Notes under the pieces: generated by a model
The model's input: only the letters and a program-made list of their open reading frames with translations
What the model was told of the DNA's origin: nothing
The model's database searches: none
Assembly: GCF_000003605.2 (NCBI RefSeq)
Contig: NW_003134358.1
Span: 121,765-185,764 of the forward strand
Direction: 5' to 3'
Origin: Saccoglossus kowalevskii
Taxonomy: Eukaryota; Hemichordata; Enteropneusta; Harrimaniidae
Length of the DNA stretch: 64,000 nt
Made by a program: the position numbers and the translations under genes
Shown: one piece after another, positions 36,101-47,858 of the stretch
Layout of the letters: each line of letters begins with the position of its first letter
Numbering within the stretch: position 1 is the first letter of the stretch

Positions 36101-39100
36101 ACAACCAAACAACGCTTTCTTAATACAGGAGGGGAATCGAATGGGACAATCCAACGAGAACCCGCGATCGCCAAAGTGTTGACATCGAACTTAAGCAGTT
36201 CGATATGGTGGGAACTTTTAACTTGTGGAAAATTATACTGAAATAGTAAATCAACTGCGCTATTTTGTTAATTCTCTTATTTGAATGGTTAGTTAGTTTG
36301 CTGGTAAACGCCGCAATTTCAGAAAGTTCAGCCACATACAAATAATTAGCTTGACATCTGTGTGCTGGGTTTGGAGCACCGCGGAGGGCGCAAAACAAAT
36401 AGTGTGTTCTGTTTGTCATCTCGAGAATTACCTGCCCATGTTTCTTTGTGCAAATTTGCTATTTTGATGTACAATAACATAACCAGTAGCAGAATCCAAA
36501 CGGAAGCGACCAGTGCTAGTCCAGCTCCACTGAAATGAAAAATATTTCAGGAACGTTCACGGTTTTCAAAAACAATTACCGAAAAGGATATTGGTAACTG
36601 TACATTTAAAGAAAATTGTACGAATCGATCTTAAACGTAAATGGCCGCCAAGATCTCGTAGGGAGTGAGAACGCCACGAGACGTGGTTTACCCATCAAAT
36701 AGCGTAATAGTTCAATTTTTCCACGTCATCACGTCTACTGTTCCACTGATTGGTGTTACCTTGGTATTTGGAGCTGTGGATTGTCTCCATCAAACTCTAG
36801 ACGGCCATTTTCGTCTTAGTTTATCAACGGAATGTTTGTACACACATAGGGCAAACATTATTTACCTGATCCCAAGTGATAGTTGAAAAACAAACAAGTA
36901 ACTCAGTAGTATATGGAGACATGTGGTGATAAGATATGACACTACAATTGGTGCGACGATATTCTGGTTCCTCAGATACGCTCTGACAAGCAGGACCATA
37001 TTCTCTCCCTAGAGTACGTAAGATATGAGATATTATATTTACCTACAACTTAATAAAATATTATTTTTAAAAATGTTAATTAGAAAGGACCTTTGATTAC
37101 TTTTTTTTTCAGTTGCATGATATAGCATGAAATATCACTTTTGAATAATGCTTTTGGAATCTCCGTAGGAATATAATGACTATAAGCGACGTTTTTTTCC
37201 GTTTAGCAGTTCTACTCAAGACTTAATAAAAAGTATCTTATAACCATTATATTTACTGAAGGTGGGATGGTTTGGGGCATTGACTTACAGGATATGCTTA
37301 ATTTTGCTTTGTTTTTTCCGGTTCTAGTCAATAAACAATATACAGTATTAACACATAATAATTATTTGTCCTTACTAGTGGATCAGTTGAAGAGGCGTGA
37401 AGAAATGGTGTGGTAAGCAATCTTCACTTCACAATTGTATCATCTCATAATCTCATGTTACAGTAGAAAATATCAATTTAGATCACAAATAATTCAATCA
37501 TTATAACGTTATAATCAATAATAATTACAAAGAATGTGACCAGTGTATTTAATACTTTGTACGTTACAAATCAATTGCCGAGCTTGAACTTGAATTCGGG
37601 GGCACTCATTTTCAAGGAAAATTATTATTCAAAAGAACTCCTTGGACATCAATGCACTTTTCTTCAACGCCTTCGTGACGTTCAAGCCTTGGAATGGTCA
37701 TACTGACAACGTACAAAGTATGTATTATAAGTGCCCAATGATAATGGCCCTGGGAGATGAAATATCGAATATCATGAAACCATATATTCGCGATAGCCAC
37801 ACATCGCGGGCACTTATCAGTAAATGCAAAAGTTACAACAAACTATTATCTCAAGTAGAACATTGCAAATGTGAGTCAGATCGGGTGCATTTGGAGAGTA
37901 AGCATGGCATTATGTTGTGAACAGTATCCTGAGACTATTATAATATAATAAACAGTGTAAATATTTGTATTTTACGCTGGTGAAAAAACACTATGTCCGT
38001 GAGGTTGAATTGGGTTACCCCTAAAATCTACGCGATGTAAATCTATAACACCAAAGGAAATAATATGTAGTGTCCCATCACAAAATGAATATCTAACTAC
38101 CATTGCACAGACACATGGGATGAATCCATTGGCAATAAGCTGATCCATGTTTCATGCATCTTCGCCAGCCAATGAATATTTGTTCGTGGGCCGGTTATGG
38201 ATGGCCGGCTTTAGCGAAACCGCGCGATTCGGACGATGGAGTGAGGTAATTGTGGTATTTTGCTAAGACAGTCACGGTGAACTATAAAAACGTTCTCATT
38301 GAATTTCAACAAAATTTTGTAATTATGTCATAGATTGAATTGCATGTGTGTCTTAGAGAGTTCTCGACAGGGCGACTGAGATTAGAAGTTGACACTATTA
38401 TAGTTATGTGTGTGTGTGTCTTTGTTCGGTGAAGGGCTGGCGAACGTAACGAACCCTGGTGCCTGGCGTGAGGTTTAATAACACGATAATTACACCTTCA
38501 TAATCATATTGTTCATAGTGACAGAATAAACTGTTGTGCAGCCGACCATGGAAAGCGAACACACTGTCTCTCTGGTGTTGGATGGACACACCAACTATTA
38601 CTCCGCACTCCAGTTATTTGATAACACTGTGATCGTTGTCTAACCTATTCAGCTGTTGTTCCAGCACTCGATTACGTTGTACAAATATTTTTTGGGGAAT
38701 TTGTAACTACACTATAGGTTCATGCAACTGGACTATAAGATGAAGTTGAAGGGAGGTTTACGTTAGGAGTATACAATTGACCGTGCCGTGGGGATGCGTT
38801 TGACTTACCAGAAGATAAGGGATTAGAATTTTGCAGTAGGCACCAGCCATTCTGAAAAACAATTGCAAACAAGAATATTATATTGTATATTATTCACGAG
38901 ATGATACATGTTGCATTTTCATCCTCATCTAGTTGGTTATTGAACAATGCTGTACCAAGCTGTCTTTGGGGGGGGGGTACAGAAAGTGTGACATAGTGAA
39001 TGGTACGTCTATTTACAGTGACGAGGTGTGAATTCGAACCTTGTTTTGCGTGTTTTTGTGTTTGAAATGTGTCTGTATTTCACATTATCTGAAGAATTGA

Positions 39101-42028
39101 TACGTGCTGTAAAATTTAATATTTATTGTACGACTGGTTTTTTTTTTCAATACAAACAGTAAGTGTATCAGAAGTGTCATTTGAATATATATATATATAT
39201 ACTTTAACGTACCTGGCAACCTTTGGTTCTTGTCGAATAATTAACAGAAAAGTTTCTGCGTTGTAATACAGTGTAGCGCATGGGAATAGGGTTAATGTCA
39301 AGATAAATATACTACGTTGTAATATCACTCCAACTTGCTTTTTATTTCCACTACCGTGCGTCTACCATGAGAAATAACAATAATAAGTAGAATCCTACTC
39401 ACAAAGGGGGGGGGGGGTATAATCTACTGTCGGGAGCACAAAACTAGTCTACATTCATGCTGACAATTTTGTCGGTTTTTAGACTTTTTTAGTTACGATA
39501 ATGAAGACTTCGATAACACCTCGTGTATCATTTGTTTGCATGTTGGTAAACGGTGAAATCATAAAGCAATATTAGCATAATATTTGGATCTTTTGTTACA
39601 GCTGTAAACCATGGAAGGGGTTGTTAGTACTTTCCATGGTTAAACGTACGATGTGGCAGAATGGTGGCTTTTATGACGAGTTGTATATCTAAAACGTGCA
39701 ATAACGTGGGGACGATTCTCCAACATAATCTGCTTCCGTAGAAGATTTTATCATATCTATCGTAAACTACAATTAAAAGGAGTTACCTGCGAAAACAAGG
39801 TATTGATGCCACCTATCAAACCATAAGCTATGGATACGCCAACTGTTTTAATCAACTGAAATGACAATATGACACAAATAGATTTATAAATATAGTGTAG
39901 TGTAATAATTTCCGATATATCTACCTTGTTATTGGCCAATACGAGTAAATTTAATTATGGCGTCGGAGCTGATAATCGCTAAATACGCTAATACATTAAT
40001 ATTTTGGTAGTTGTATTACCATATCATTAATGTGAATATTTTCAGATCTCAGCTAGAACGTGTACTGACAAGTGTGTTAAGTCTAAGCAGAATACACGTG
40101 AAGCGCCATTTCCAATTCTCCCATCCTTAACTAGTCCGCATATGTCTAGTGACGATTTTTCATGGATTGTGAAAAAGCCGTGGATTGAATTGTTCCAAAA
40201 AATATTAATCATATTATTTATCCCCAAAACCGTTTTGATGACTTAAAAAAAAGCATAATGTTTATTCATATCAGACAACCTGTGTGTAATGTGTAATTAT
40301 GAAAACGAGAAAAATAAACACCATCTGACGTCTTAAACACGTGCACACAAGATTCCTGTGTTGGTTGCTGGCGATGAAAAGCTGATAAACGTATAATGGA
40401 AAAACAGCTGCAGGATATCAAAATGGGGTAATGTTACTTCTTCATTACCAAGACTTGAAACAAATGTTAATAACTGTACGAGTTGATCATGAATAAATGT
40501 GTTGTGGGCAGGGTTCTCTTCTAATAATTAACTCCGTTTGCACAACACTTCAAATTATAGCAACGCCTTTAATATCAATATAATAACAAATTCAGAGCGA
40601 ATTAGATGATACAAATTCAAACATATTTTACGGCGAATGCTTATCTATACCATGACAAATTCACCATATCACCGAAAGGGACTTTCTAAATGTAACGACA
40701 AAAATAATAACCCGAATGTTCTGAGATAATGAAACTACTGTATACGTTATTATATAATTACGATGACACACAAAATATTACAATACTTTATTTATACGGC
40801 AAATTACTTGCGCAATATCACTCAAAGGAAAATAGTTCGGTGATTGTGTGCCACTGAGTCTCACATCGCAATGTAATAGTCATTTTAAGTAATAACCATT
40901 CCAAAAATTCCAAAAATTCAGAATAACATGAGGACCACACTATGTGTAAATATGAAAGGTGGTATTACTTACAGACAGTGCCAATGCCGATGCATCCAAT
41001 TCCTCTTTTCCAATATGACCACAAACTATGATAGTAATTAGCATGAAACTTAAATCAAGTCCTTCCACTACTACCTAAAAGTAGAATATATTTAAATGTT
41101 ATGAACTCATAATACCGAGGCGTTAAACGATTAAAAAAGAACTTTTAGTTGAGATATAAAACAGAGACATACTTAATCAGTCAAGTAACATAAATGGTTG
41201 TAGGCATGTCATGTTGGTAGGGTGCAAGACGAGGGCGGACAAGGACTGATAACATCACGTATGGTAATAGTAAACAGAGGTGACCGAAGGTGGGATGAAA
41301 TTGATACAAGTTTTGGCAAAGTGAATGCGAGTGGCGTTGGGAGGAATACTCGATCAGTAGTAGGAAAAGATGGGGTATTGATAAAGATCATGTCGACGTC
41401 GACGACGAGATGGTGGTGGTCACATTTGTGGTTGGCAAATCATCAATTCATTCCATATGTTTGCGTTACATTGTCCTTAATATATATCGTACAACCATGG
41501 TTAGACTCATTTCGTACCGCAATGTAATTGTGGTCTGTATTACTAAATTACAAAAAATGAACAAGTGGGCGAAATAAGCAGCTCATGTTCCTACAACCCT
41601 GTCTGTCATGTGATCGCGACTATACTCAAATACTGGTGGGTAATATAAAACACGAACTGGACTCATGGACTGGGCAGGAGAAATATGAACTAAAAGTTAA
41701 TACTGACTCCGACAAAAACAAATAAAAATAGTAATATCCCACAAAACTGAATCTCTCTTCCACTGAAAGTAAGCACATTTCAATACAAATAGAAATGTAC
41801 AAACTATCACTACACACTCATCTATTTCTCCTGTTACTGTTCTTAAATAATCATTTATTTGAGGGAAAGGACTGGTTTGTTTATTTAACCAATATTGCTA
41901 GGCACTACTGAGCATGCCTGCGTAATTAATTACAAGAATGGGAACACTGCATCCACGCATGGGATATGTGTCATCACTGCGATAATCTTGCTTTGAATGT
42001 ATCATCCCTAAACTGACAACTGTGTTCC

Positions 42029-42086
<58 letters not shown>

Positions 42087-42194
42087 NNNNNNNNNNNNNN
42101 NNNNNNNNNNNNNNNNNNNNNNNNNNNNNNNNNNNNNNNNNNNNNNNNNNNNNNNNNNNNNNNNNNNNNNNNNNNNNNNNNNNNNNNNNNNNNN

Positions 42195-42277
<83 letters not shown>

Positions 42278-45200
42278 TCTTCAAAACATATTATAGTCTC
42301 AATGAAAGTCGTGTCAAAACCTAAAAAAACGTATCATAATATTTTATTCACAGAAATCCAACACTTGAGTTGTACATGTAGCAAATAGCAAGACTGTTGT
42401 AAAATCGCAACGTGGCGGAATACGTTGGTTCTGGTTACAATCCTCTTATGACATACTGTAAAACATGTTTATTATATAAATAGATAAATGCCATTTTAGC
42501 GAATTTGACTCTATGCATGAATTAACTGAATCTTAATTTAGCTAAAGTGCTAACAATCTCATTGTGAGAATATACTTTATCCTCAATTAGCGACATCTTG
42601 AATTAGCGAAATTACAGATTAGCTAAATTAGCTAAAATAACATGCTAGCTAAAAAGACGTGTTTTACAGTATACTTTGAAATATTCTCAAAGTAAACAAT
42701 TATCGGTTCGGATCGTCGTAATTTTTCCTAGACCAAGCATTCGTCAAATGACCGTATACACAGCGTCGTTTGTTGACAGGCTAGGCTTCTTTTCCTTGTA
42801 TTACCTGAACATCCATTATATTAAATCGTGAACATATAATCTTGCGTCAATGGCAATACCCGGATAACATGAAGTGTTTTTGTTCTGGTCGGACCATGTA
42901 ATGTGTGTTGGTATGATAAACGCATGTGTTAGTTTGAAAGAAGTCTCTTGGTTTTTGTAAAAAAAAACAAAAAAAAAAAACATTTTCACAGAAATTACAA
43001 AAAAAAAGGTTTTTGAAAACTCACGGGCAGAAACTAATCATTTTGAATGGACCTAACCACTGTCCTGTGAGTTTCATCCGGGTATTGTGTCAGTGTGTAT
43101 CTTTGGAATTGTAATTGTGAATATTTAAATTTATCGTTGTATTTGAGTACTAGTCTAGTATGTGTCACAATCAGTGGACGCATTGAATACACGCGCAATT
43201 ACTCTCAATTCGGCCTCCAGTGAGATACCCTTATAATACACCTGACAAATACACACCTAATTCTCAATTATTCAAAGCGGTGAAGTCGTCACCTGCGCAT
43301 GCGTCAGACGACCATATCGTGTCGCTGTTTACAAACAAGCGTCTAACCATGAGCCTTTGCTTTTTAACGTTCGTTGTGATCGTCGGTGAGAACGCAGTTT
43401 TCGTGCGCGTGCGCACTACAAATCTATTGAATATTTATGTGGAATACTTCTCAGCGAATATTCACTCTGGTTACAAGATAGTTTGTGTTTACAGATAATT
43501 AATTATAGTAGTTTGTCTGTAATATTTTATGTAACAACAACCAGTTCCCCTCATGAACCTCAAATATCGACCATTATGAATAAAAACTCCGACATGATGA
43601 ATTGCGAAATCGATGATCATTATATTCGAAGGTTACGCGTATTCATTTTCAGAACATCTTTGATATATCAGAAGCTTTAGTCTGAAAATATTTGTTATAT
43701 TTACTATTATTCTTCCTCTAGATATCGATAAGGTTATCGATCTCCTTCGATTTAGACTGATTCTCTCAACACGTATAGATAAAGGTCGCCATTTTGATTC
43801 CGGCATGAACTTGAATTGTGTAATCATTTAGGACCATTAAATGCATAAATTCAGACTATGAACAATATTAACATCAATTTTGTATTTTTTATATAGAAAT
43901 TGAAACTTAAAATCCCCGGTCTAAGAAATTTCTTTGTTATAATTTCTCGTTTCTTGCCTCAAACTAGAAAAGTTATGGTTACTAAAATCATGCATCCAGG
44001 TATTCGTCGTATTACTTAGTCGTTTAAAGGACGGCAGTCGTCGTGCCGCGTCCTGTTCGATATGGGACTCATAGCAACATATACAACGCGTGTAGAACTT
44101 CGAACACGCGCTGAGCGACGACCACCGCGCTTTAACATTAGGACACACTGAGCATGCGCACAGATTTCTTAGGCGTTGAGGGCGTTCAACCTTCGCGTTA
44201 TTGTAATCCCATATTATAAAGCAATGATGTATCTACTTTCTCTCTCTCTCTCTATATATATATAATCCATAGAAACAACACCACTCACTCATGGTCACGT
44301 CATAAAACACATCATAATAAACGTACTTACCAATGGAAGAGCAAGCGCCAACAATTCTTTTGACTCTTTGAAAAAACGGCCACCGAACGCACTTTTTTTG
44401 GGACGGTTGGTTTCACTATCTGGATAGATAAGACACGAATGTAAACAAAATAATCAAATTCGTCTACTGTAAAACTATTTAATTTCACTGACATTTAATT
44501 TCACTATTTTGATGGTTTGAGCATTTTCACTGTGTTTTAATTTTACGAATTCATCAAGAAAACAATGAGTTTTTATTGTTATTCATATCACGTAAATTTA
44601 ATTTAGCGGAATTTAATTATCAGCGAAAATAGCGAAATTAAAACTCCGTGAATAATCAATGCATATTTTGACTTGAATTCACTGTATTTCCAGGCGTTGT
44701 TTTCGATATGTATTGTGCGGGTTGAACACCGGGGCTAAATCGTGGGGAGATTACTGTACTATATCTGGAGACTGTCAACCTGCACATTGTACAGAAGCTA
44801 CAATAAATTCGTTATCAATAATCTCACGATAGAAAGAATGAAACCAATTCTGGTTGTTATTCACTGGGAAAAACGAGTTTGTTCGTTTATATCCTGTATT
44901 CATAGAACGAATTGCGTTTTTTGTCCATGTTTATGCTAATGAAAAAGAGCAATGTTTACAGTTTAATCAAGGGGATGTTTTTTGTTAAATATAAAAATAT
45001 TCAACGTTTTTTTTTCAAATTTAGGACCTACGATTTAATATAATGATTATTAAATAAACCCAACAATTAAACTAATAATAACAATAAAGATCTTGGTGAG
45101 GAGGGTTTGTTAGTACTTTGGTGTTGATATATTTCCAATATGACCGCAATCACCATGATGGTGCAGCAAAAACATCGCCGGTTAACATCGCCGCAATGAA

Positions 45201-45417
45201 CATTAATTACATACAATATGTTGATTGACTTTATAAAGAAGCGAACAATGCCAAACGTTCAATCGCTATTGAAGAACATTAACTTAATAGATACTTTGTT
45301 GTGTGAATGCGCCATTTTCATTGTTCGTCTAACGAGAAGATAGTGGACCGACGTACCTTGTCTAAACTCCATGGACTTCGCGCGTTTTCTTGACGCATGC
45401 ATTTTGCTAGATGACAT
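30127..45417 (-). CDS. SLC47A1-like: MATE-family multidrug and toxin extrusion transporter, copy B
   Basis: Sixteen coding exons: 45417-45357, 44419-44331, 41074-40973, 39855-39787, 39361-39213, 38851-38809, 37008-36866, 36529-36432, 35404-35291, 34633-34566, 34061-33953, 33670-33595, 33475-33406, 32990-32867, 31191-31097, 30576-30127; 619 aa. MATE signatures include VCGHIGKEELDA, NTLFSQTHGSGNKKQVG, IARVGNFLGA and YYFIGLPVG. The glutamates matching human MATE1 273 and 278 are kept (E278, E283) and the third site is Q305. The helix carrying human Glu389 has V394 at that site, lacks the usual proline, and is followed by a three-codon deletion relative to copy A. The C-terminal exon (149 aa) holds an acidic linker and a 13th membrane helix, then three N-glycosylation sequons (NNT, NNT, NIS), which supports an extracellular C-terminus. 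Exons 3-13 and 15 match copy A in length. It is open throughout, so probably functional, but its substrate range may have changed. Confidence 0.92.
30648..30977 (+). repeat. MITE-like repeat, family D copy
   Basis: Begins CTTTCACTGCGAGATCCCGC and continues GAAATCGAACGTAAAAACTG, GACAAACAAAGGTTATAGCG and GTCGTAGTGACGCCTAAACA. It ends near GCGTCTTTCTTACGTAGTAC. It contains a poly-A run at 30870-30893. It is the inverse orientation of the copy at 14381-14716 and lies in the last intron of MATE copy B, about 70 bases from the last exon. Confidence 0.7.
32679..32753. repeat. 14-bp inverted repeat beside a TA tract
   Basis: ATTATATAACGGTA at 32679-32692 is mirrored by TACCGTTATATAAT at 32740-32753, with a 47-base loop, followed by a TA run to about 32770. 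It lies about 110 bases downstream of the splice donor of MATE copy B coding exon 14. It may be a very small MITE. Confidence 0.6.
35714..35924 (-). repeat. MITE-like repeat, family B copy
   Basis: From TACTGTAAAGGGGTAATTAT to GTCATTTTACAGTA, closely matching 15584-15795 in the same orientation and 13978-14178 inverted. It lies in a MATE copy B intron, so the family is spread across both paralogues at non-equivalent sites. Confidence 0.8.
42030..42277. repeat. (TA)n microsatellite interrupted by an assembly gap
   Basis: TA runs on both sides of 108 N (42087-42194) in intron 2 of MATE copy B. Tyr-Ile frames through it are artefacts. The true length is unknown. Confidence 0.97.
42454..42673 (+). 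repeat. MITE-like repeat with TACTGTAAAACA ends
   Basis: TACTGTAAAACATGTTT at the left is the reverse complement of ACGTGTTTTACAGTA at the right, apart from one or two bases. Inside are repeated AATTAGCGA, AATTTAGCTAAA and TTAGCTAAA motifs. It is flanked by AT and lies in intron 2 of MATE copy B. Confidence 0.75.
43272..43410 (+). repeat. Dispersed repeat, family E copy 1
   Basis: CACCTGCGCATGCGTCAGA, GTTTACAAACAAGCGTCTA and CCATGAGCCTTTGC appear in the same order as at 61520-61660 in HACL1. About 85-90% of bases agree over roughly 100 bases. The CG-rich GCGCATGCGTCA block stands out from its AT-rich surroundings. The element class is unknown. Confidence 0.75.
44465..44664 (+). repeat. MITE-like repeat, family B variant
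   Basis: Starts TACTGTAAAACTATTTAATT and carries ATTTAGCGGAATTTAATTAT and AGCGAAAATAGCGAAATTAA, as in the copy at 19375-19577. It lies about 45 bases upstream, in transcript sense, of the acceptor of MATE copy B coding exon 2. Confidence 0.7.
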
Positions 45418-47858
45418 ATTTTACACACAACATAAATTTTGAAGCCTCCAATACGAATATGGGAACGGTACGGTTTTCCAATAATATGTCGTCACATTTT
45501 ACATAGTATGGAGAGCTGTGTTGAACGGTGGTAGTATTTGTGGTACTGAATCACACTTATCGACACATCACGCCCTCTACCGGTATAGACATCGCAATGT
45601 TATTATTACCCAGAATCCGGCGGAGCGATATATTTACATAGATTGTGAGTTGGTTTATTAAACTGTTATCGGACCAATTATCAATGCGTTATTTTTTTTA
45701 TTTTGCCGCGACACAGCGTTGATTGTTGTAAATATCACTTGCGTATACAAACAACGTATTTTACACGCGTTGTTTATACGTCCATTTGTGACGAATATCA
45801 CCTGCATTTGATAAATTTTATCCAAAAAATAATCAAGCTTCGAATTTGTCAGTATTTTAAAAGAAATCTTACACAGGACATACAATAAAGCGGGTTACTT
45901 CAAGTAAACAAAATTACCGTTATAAACTATATATAATTAGATATATTATAACTATTAAGTACTGTCCTCACCGTCTGGATCATAAATATTACTTGTTTTA
46001 ATATGATGACACAGAAAAGAAAAAAAATGTTGGATCTTTGAAGCCAAAATAGTATGTCTATATAAGTGAGGGCGTGGTATAACCACGAAGTGAATTCTAC
46101 TACAGAGACATATTTAACTAGACATACTATCATATTTTAGCGTTGCCCGTAATAAGAGTGCCATTAATTGACATTTTATTTTGACTTTATTCCTCAGCTC
46201 CTGAGAGCGAGGTTATTTGTAGATATGTTGGCGATCGCCGCTGTGTCTGCGGAAGTACTATGGGAGATTGCCTGATGGGAGTGAAAAGTCTTTTGATCAG
46301 TAAAATAATTTTAGAAAAGTGAAAACTAAAGTGACTGTGAAATAAAGGTTGGTTTTCAATATTAAATATCATGACATTTGGAAGTAATAATGAAAGAAAA
46401 TTGAACTGGTATGAAAGGGCAGTGCATCATGATGTAGCCGGAACGCAAGGTCAGAATCCGGGGTGAAAATACGCCACAATACATACATCAAGGCGGTTGC
46501 AAAGTGTCAACAACTATGGATGAGGTAAAATAATTCGTTTGCAGTTTGCGTGAATGGTCGGGAAGAAAAATTCATGCAAATTCTGTGTTTCAATAACAGT
46601 ATTTGGCATGAAAGGGCAGTGCATGTAGCCGGAACGCAAGGTCAGAATCCGGGGTCAAAATACGTCACAATACATACATCAAGGCGGTTGCAAAGTGTCA
46701 ACAACTATGGATGAGGTAAAAGACTTCGTTTGCAGTTTGTGTGAATGGCCGGGAAGAAAAATTCATGCAAGTTCTGTGTTTCAGTAACAGTATTTGCTCC
46801 TTCTTTTTTTGTGTGCAATGGAAATAAATACAAGAAATGCTGCCAATAAACATGTCATTCTAGTACACAAAACAACCCTGGGACGTTTATCTTGAGAAAT
46901 TGAGAAGACGAAAATCCCCTGGGACAGTCGTTGTGAAACAATGGACATGCTTCGCCAGGGTATCAAGTTTATTTTGATTATTTGAAGATGGAAACTGCTG
47001 CTTTATGGAAGAGCAAAGTTGTCATTGGCACAGTAATGACATTTTTAGAGGGGTGACTCGCTAGAAGTATTCGCCGTGACTCCAGACTTCTCATTTGGGT
47101 TCTGTCACCAAACTGTACGTTTTGACGACTGGTATGCACTTCTGGGACTTGTAATAATTTTCTGGAAACTGCATAGCAAATCACATATATTACTTATTAA
47201 TTGTTCATAGTTTTTATTTTCAGTTTTATTGTTCATAATTATTTACAGTAATAACATATTTTTCCGATTGTGTGCATGACAGCTTTTCCCACACACAATA
47301 AGACAGGATGATATGTACGGATATGTGTGGGTATGTTTCATGGATTAATAGGTCACTCCTTTGTTTCAATTCCACTACATCTCTGGAAATATCACTTGCT
47401 GTTTATCATCCATATTTTGATATCTCACATAGTGTCACAATTTGACCAGCCTTGCTTTAACTAGTCATTTAAGTCGACTCCCATATTGTCCTTCACAGTG
47501 AAGGTTAATGCAGATATATTGTAAATTACACAGAGGTAACATTGCAATACATTTCCCTTCACATTACCCTGTATTACATAACAATCTTTGAGCTGAGGCA
47601 GTTATGGTTCTACAACCATCACCAGTTCTCTTGTAAATGTGTGAAATCACCCTTTATCTGTATAGCGATTAGTGCCCTCTGTCGACGGCATCGGTACATC
47701 AAACTCGAGCGTCGGCTGAGGGCGCAACTGAGTGCTGACCTTTTACCTCTTCAGGTCGAAGAGTGCGTTGATCGTCTGCCGTCCAGTATATCGATAGTGG
47801 TGTATGTCCAATTTTAGTTCACTGACGACGACACTCTCATAGTGTGAAAACATACATC
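45418..47858. promoter_or_regulatory. Divergent intergenic interval between MATE copy B and HACL1
   Basis: The two start codons face away from each other across 2.44 kb, so both promoters must lie here unless untranslated first exons extend further. The stretch at 47670-47860, just before the HACL1 ATG, is enriched in CpG (TCGACGGCATCGG, CTCGAGCGTCGG) and is the best guess for the HACL1 core promoter. A 190-bp direct duplication occupies 46408-46795. No gene is seen in it. Confidence 0.55.
46408..46795 (+). repeat. 190-bp direct tandem duplication in the divergent promoter interval
   Basis: Copy 1 (46408-46604) and copy 2 (46605-46795) both run from TATGAAAGGGCAGTGCAT or CATGAAAGGGCAGTGCAT through GTAGCCGGAACGCAAGGTCA, CACAATACATACATCAAGGC and GTCAACAACTATGGATGAGG to CAGTAACAGTATTTG. 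They differ by a six-base indel and a handful of substitutions, so the duplication is fairly recent or is held by conversion. Confidence 0.95.

Noticed and set aside
41222-41527. 101-codon plus-strand frame inside MATE copy B intron 2
   Set aside because: No recognisable domain, and antisense to the host gene; probably chance.
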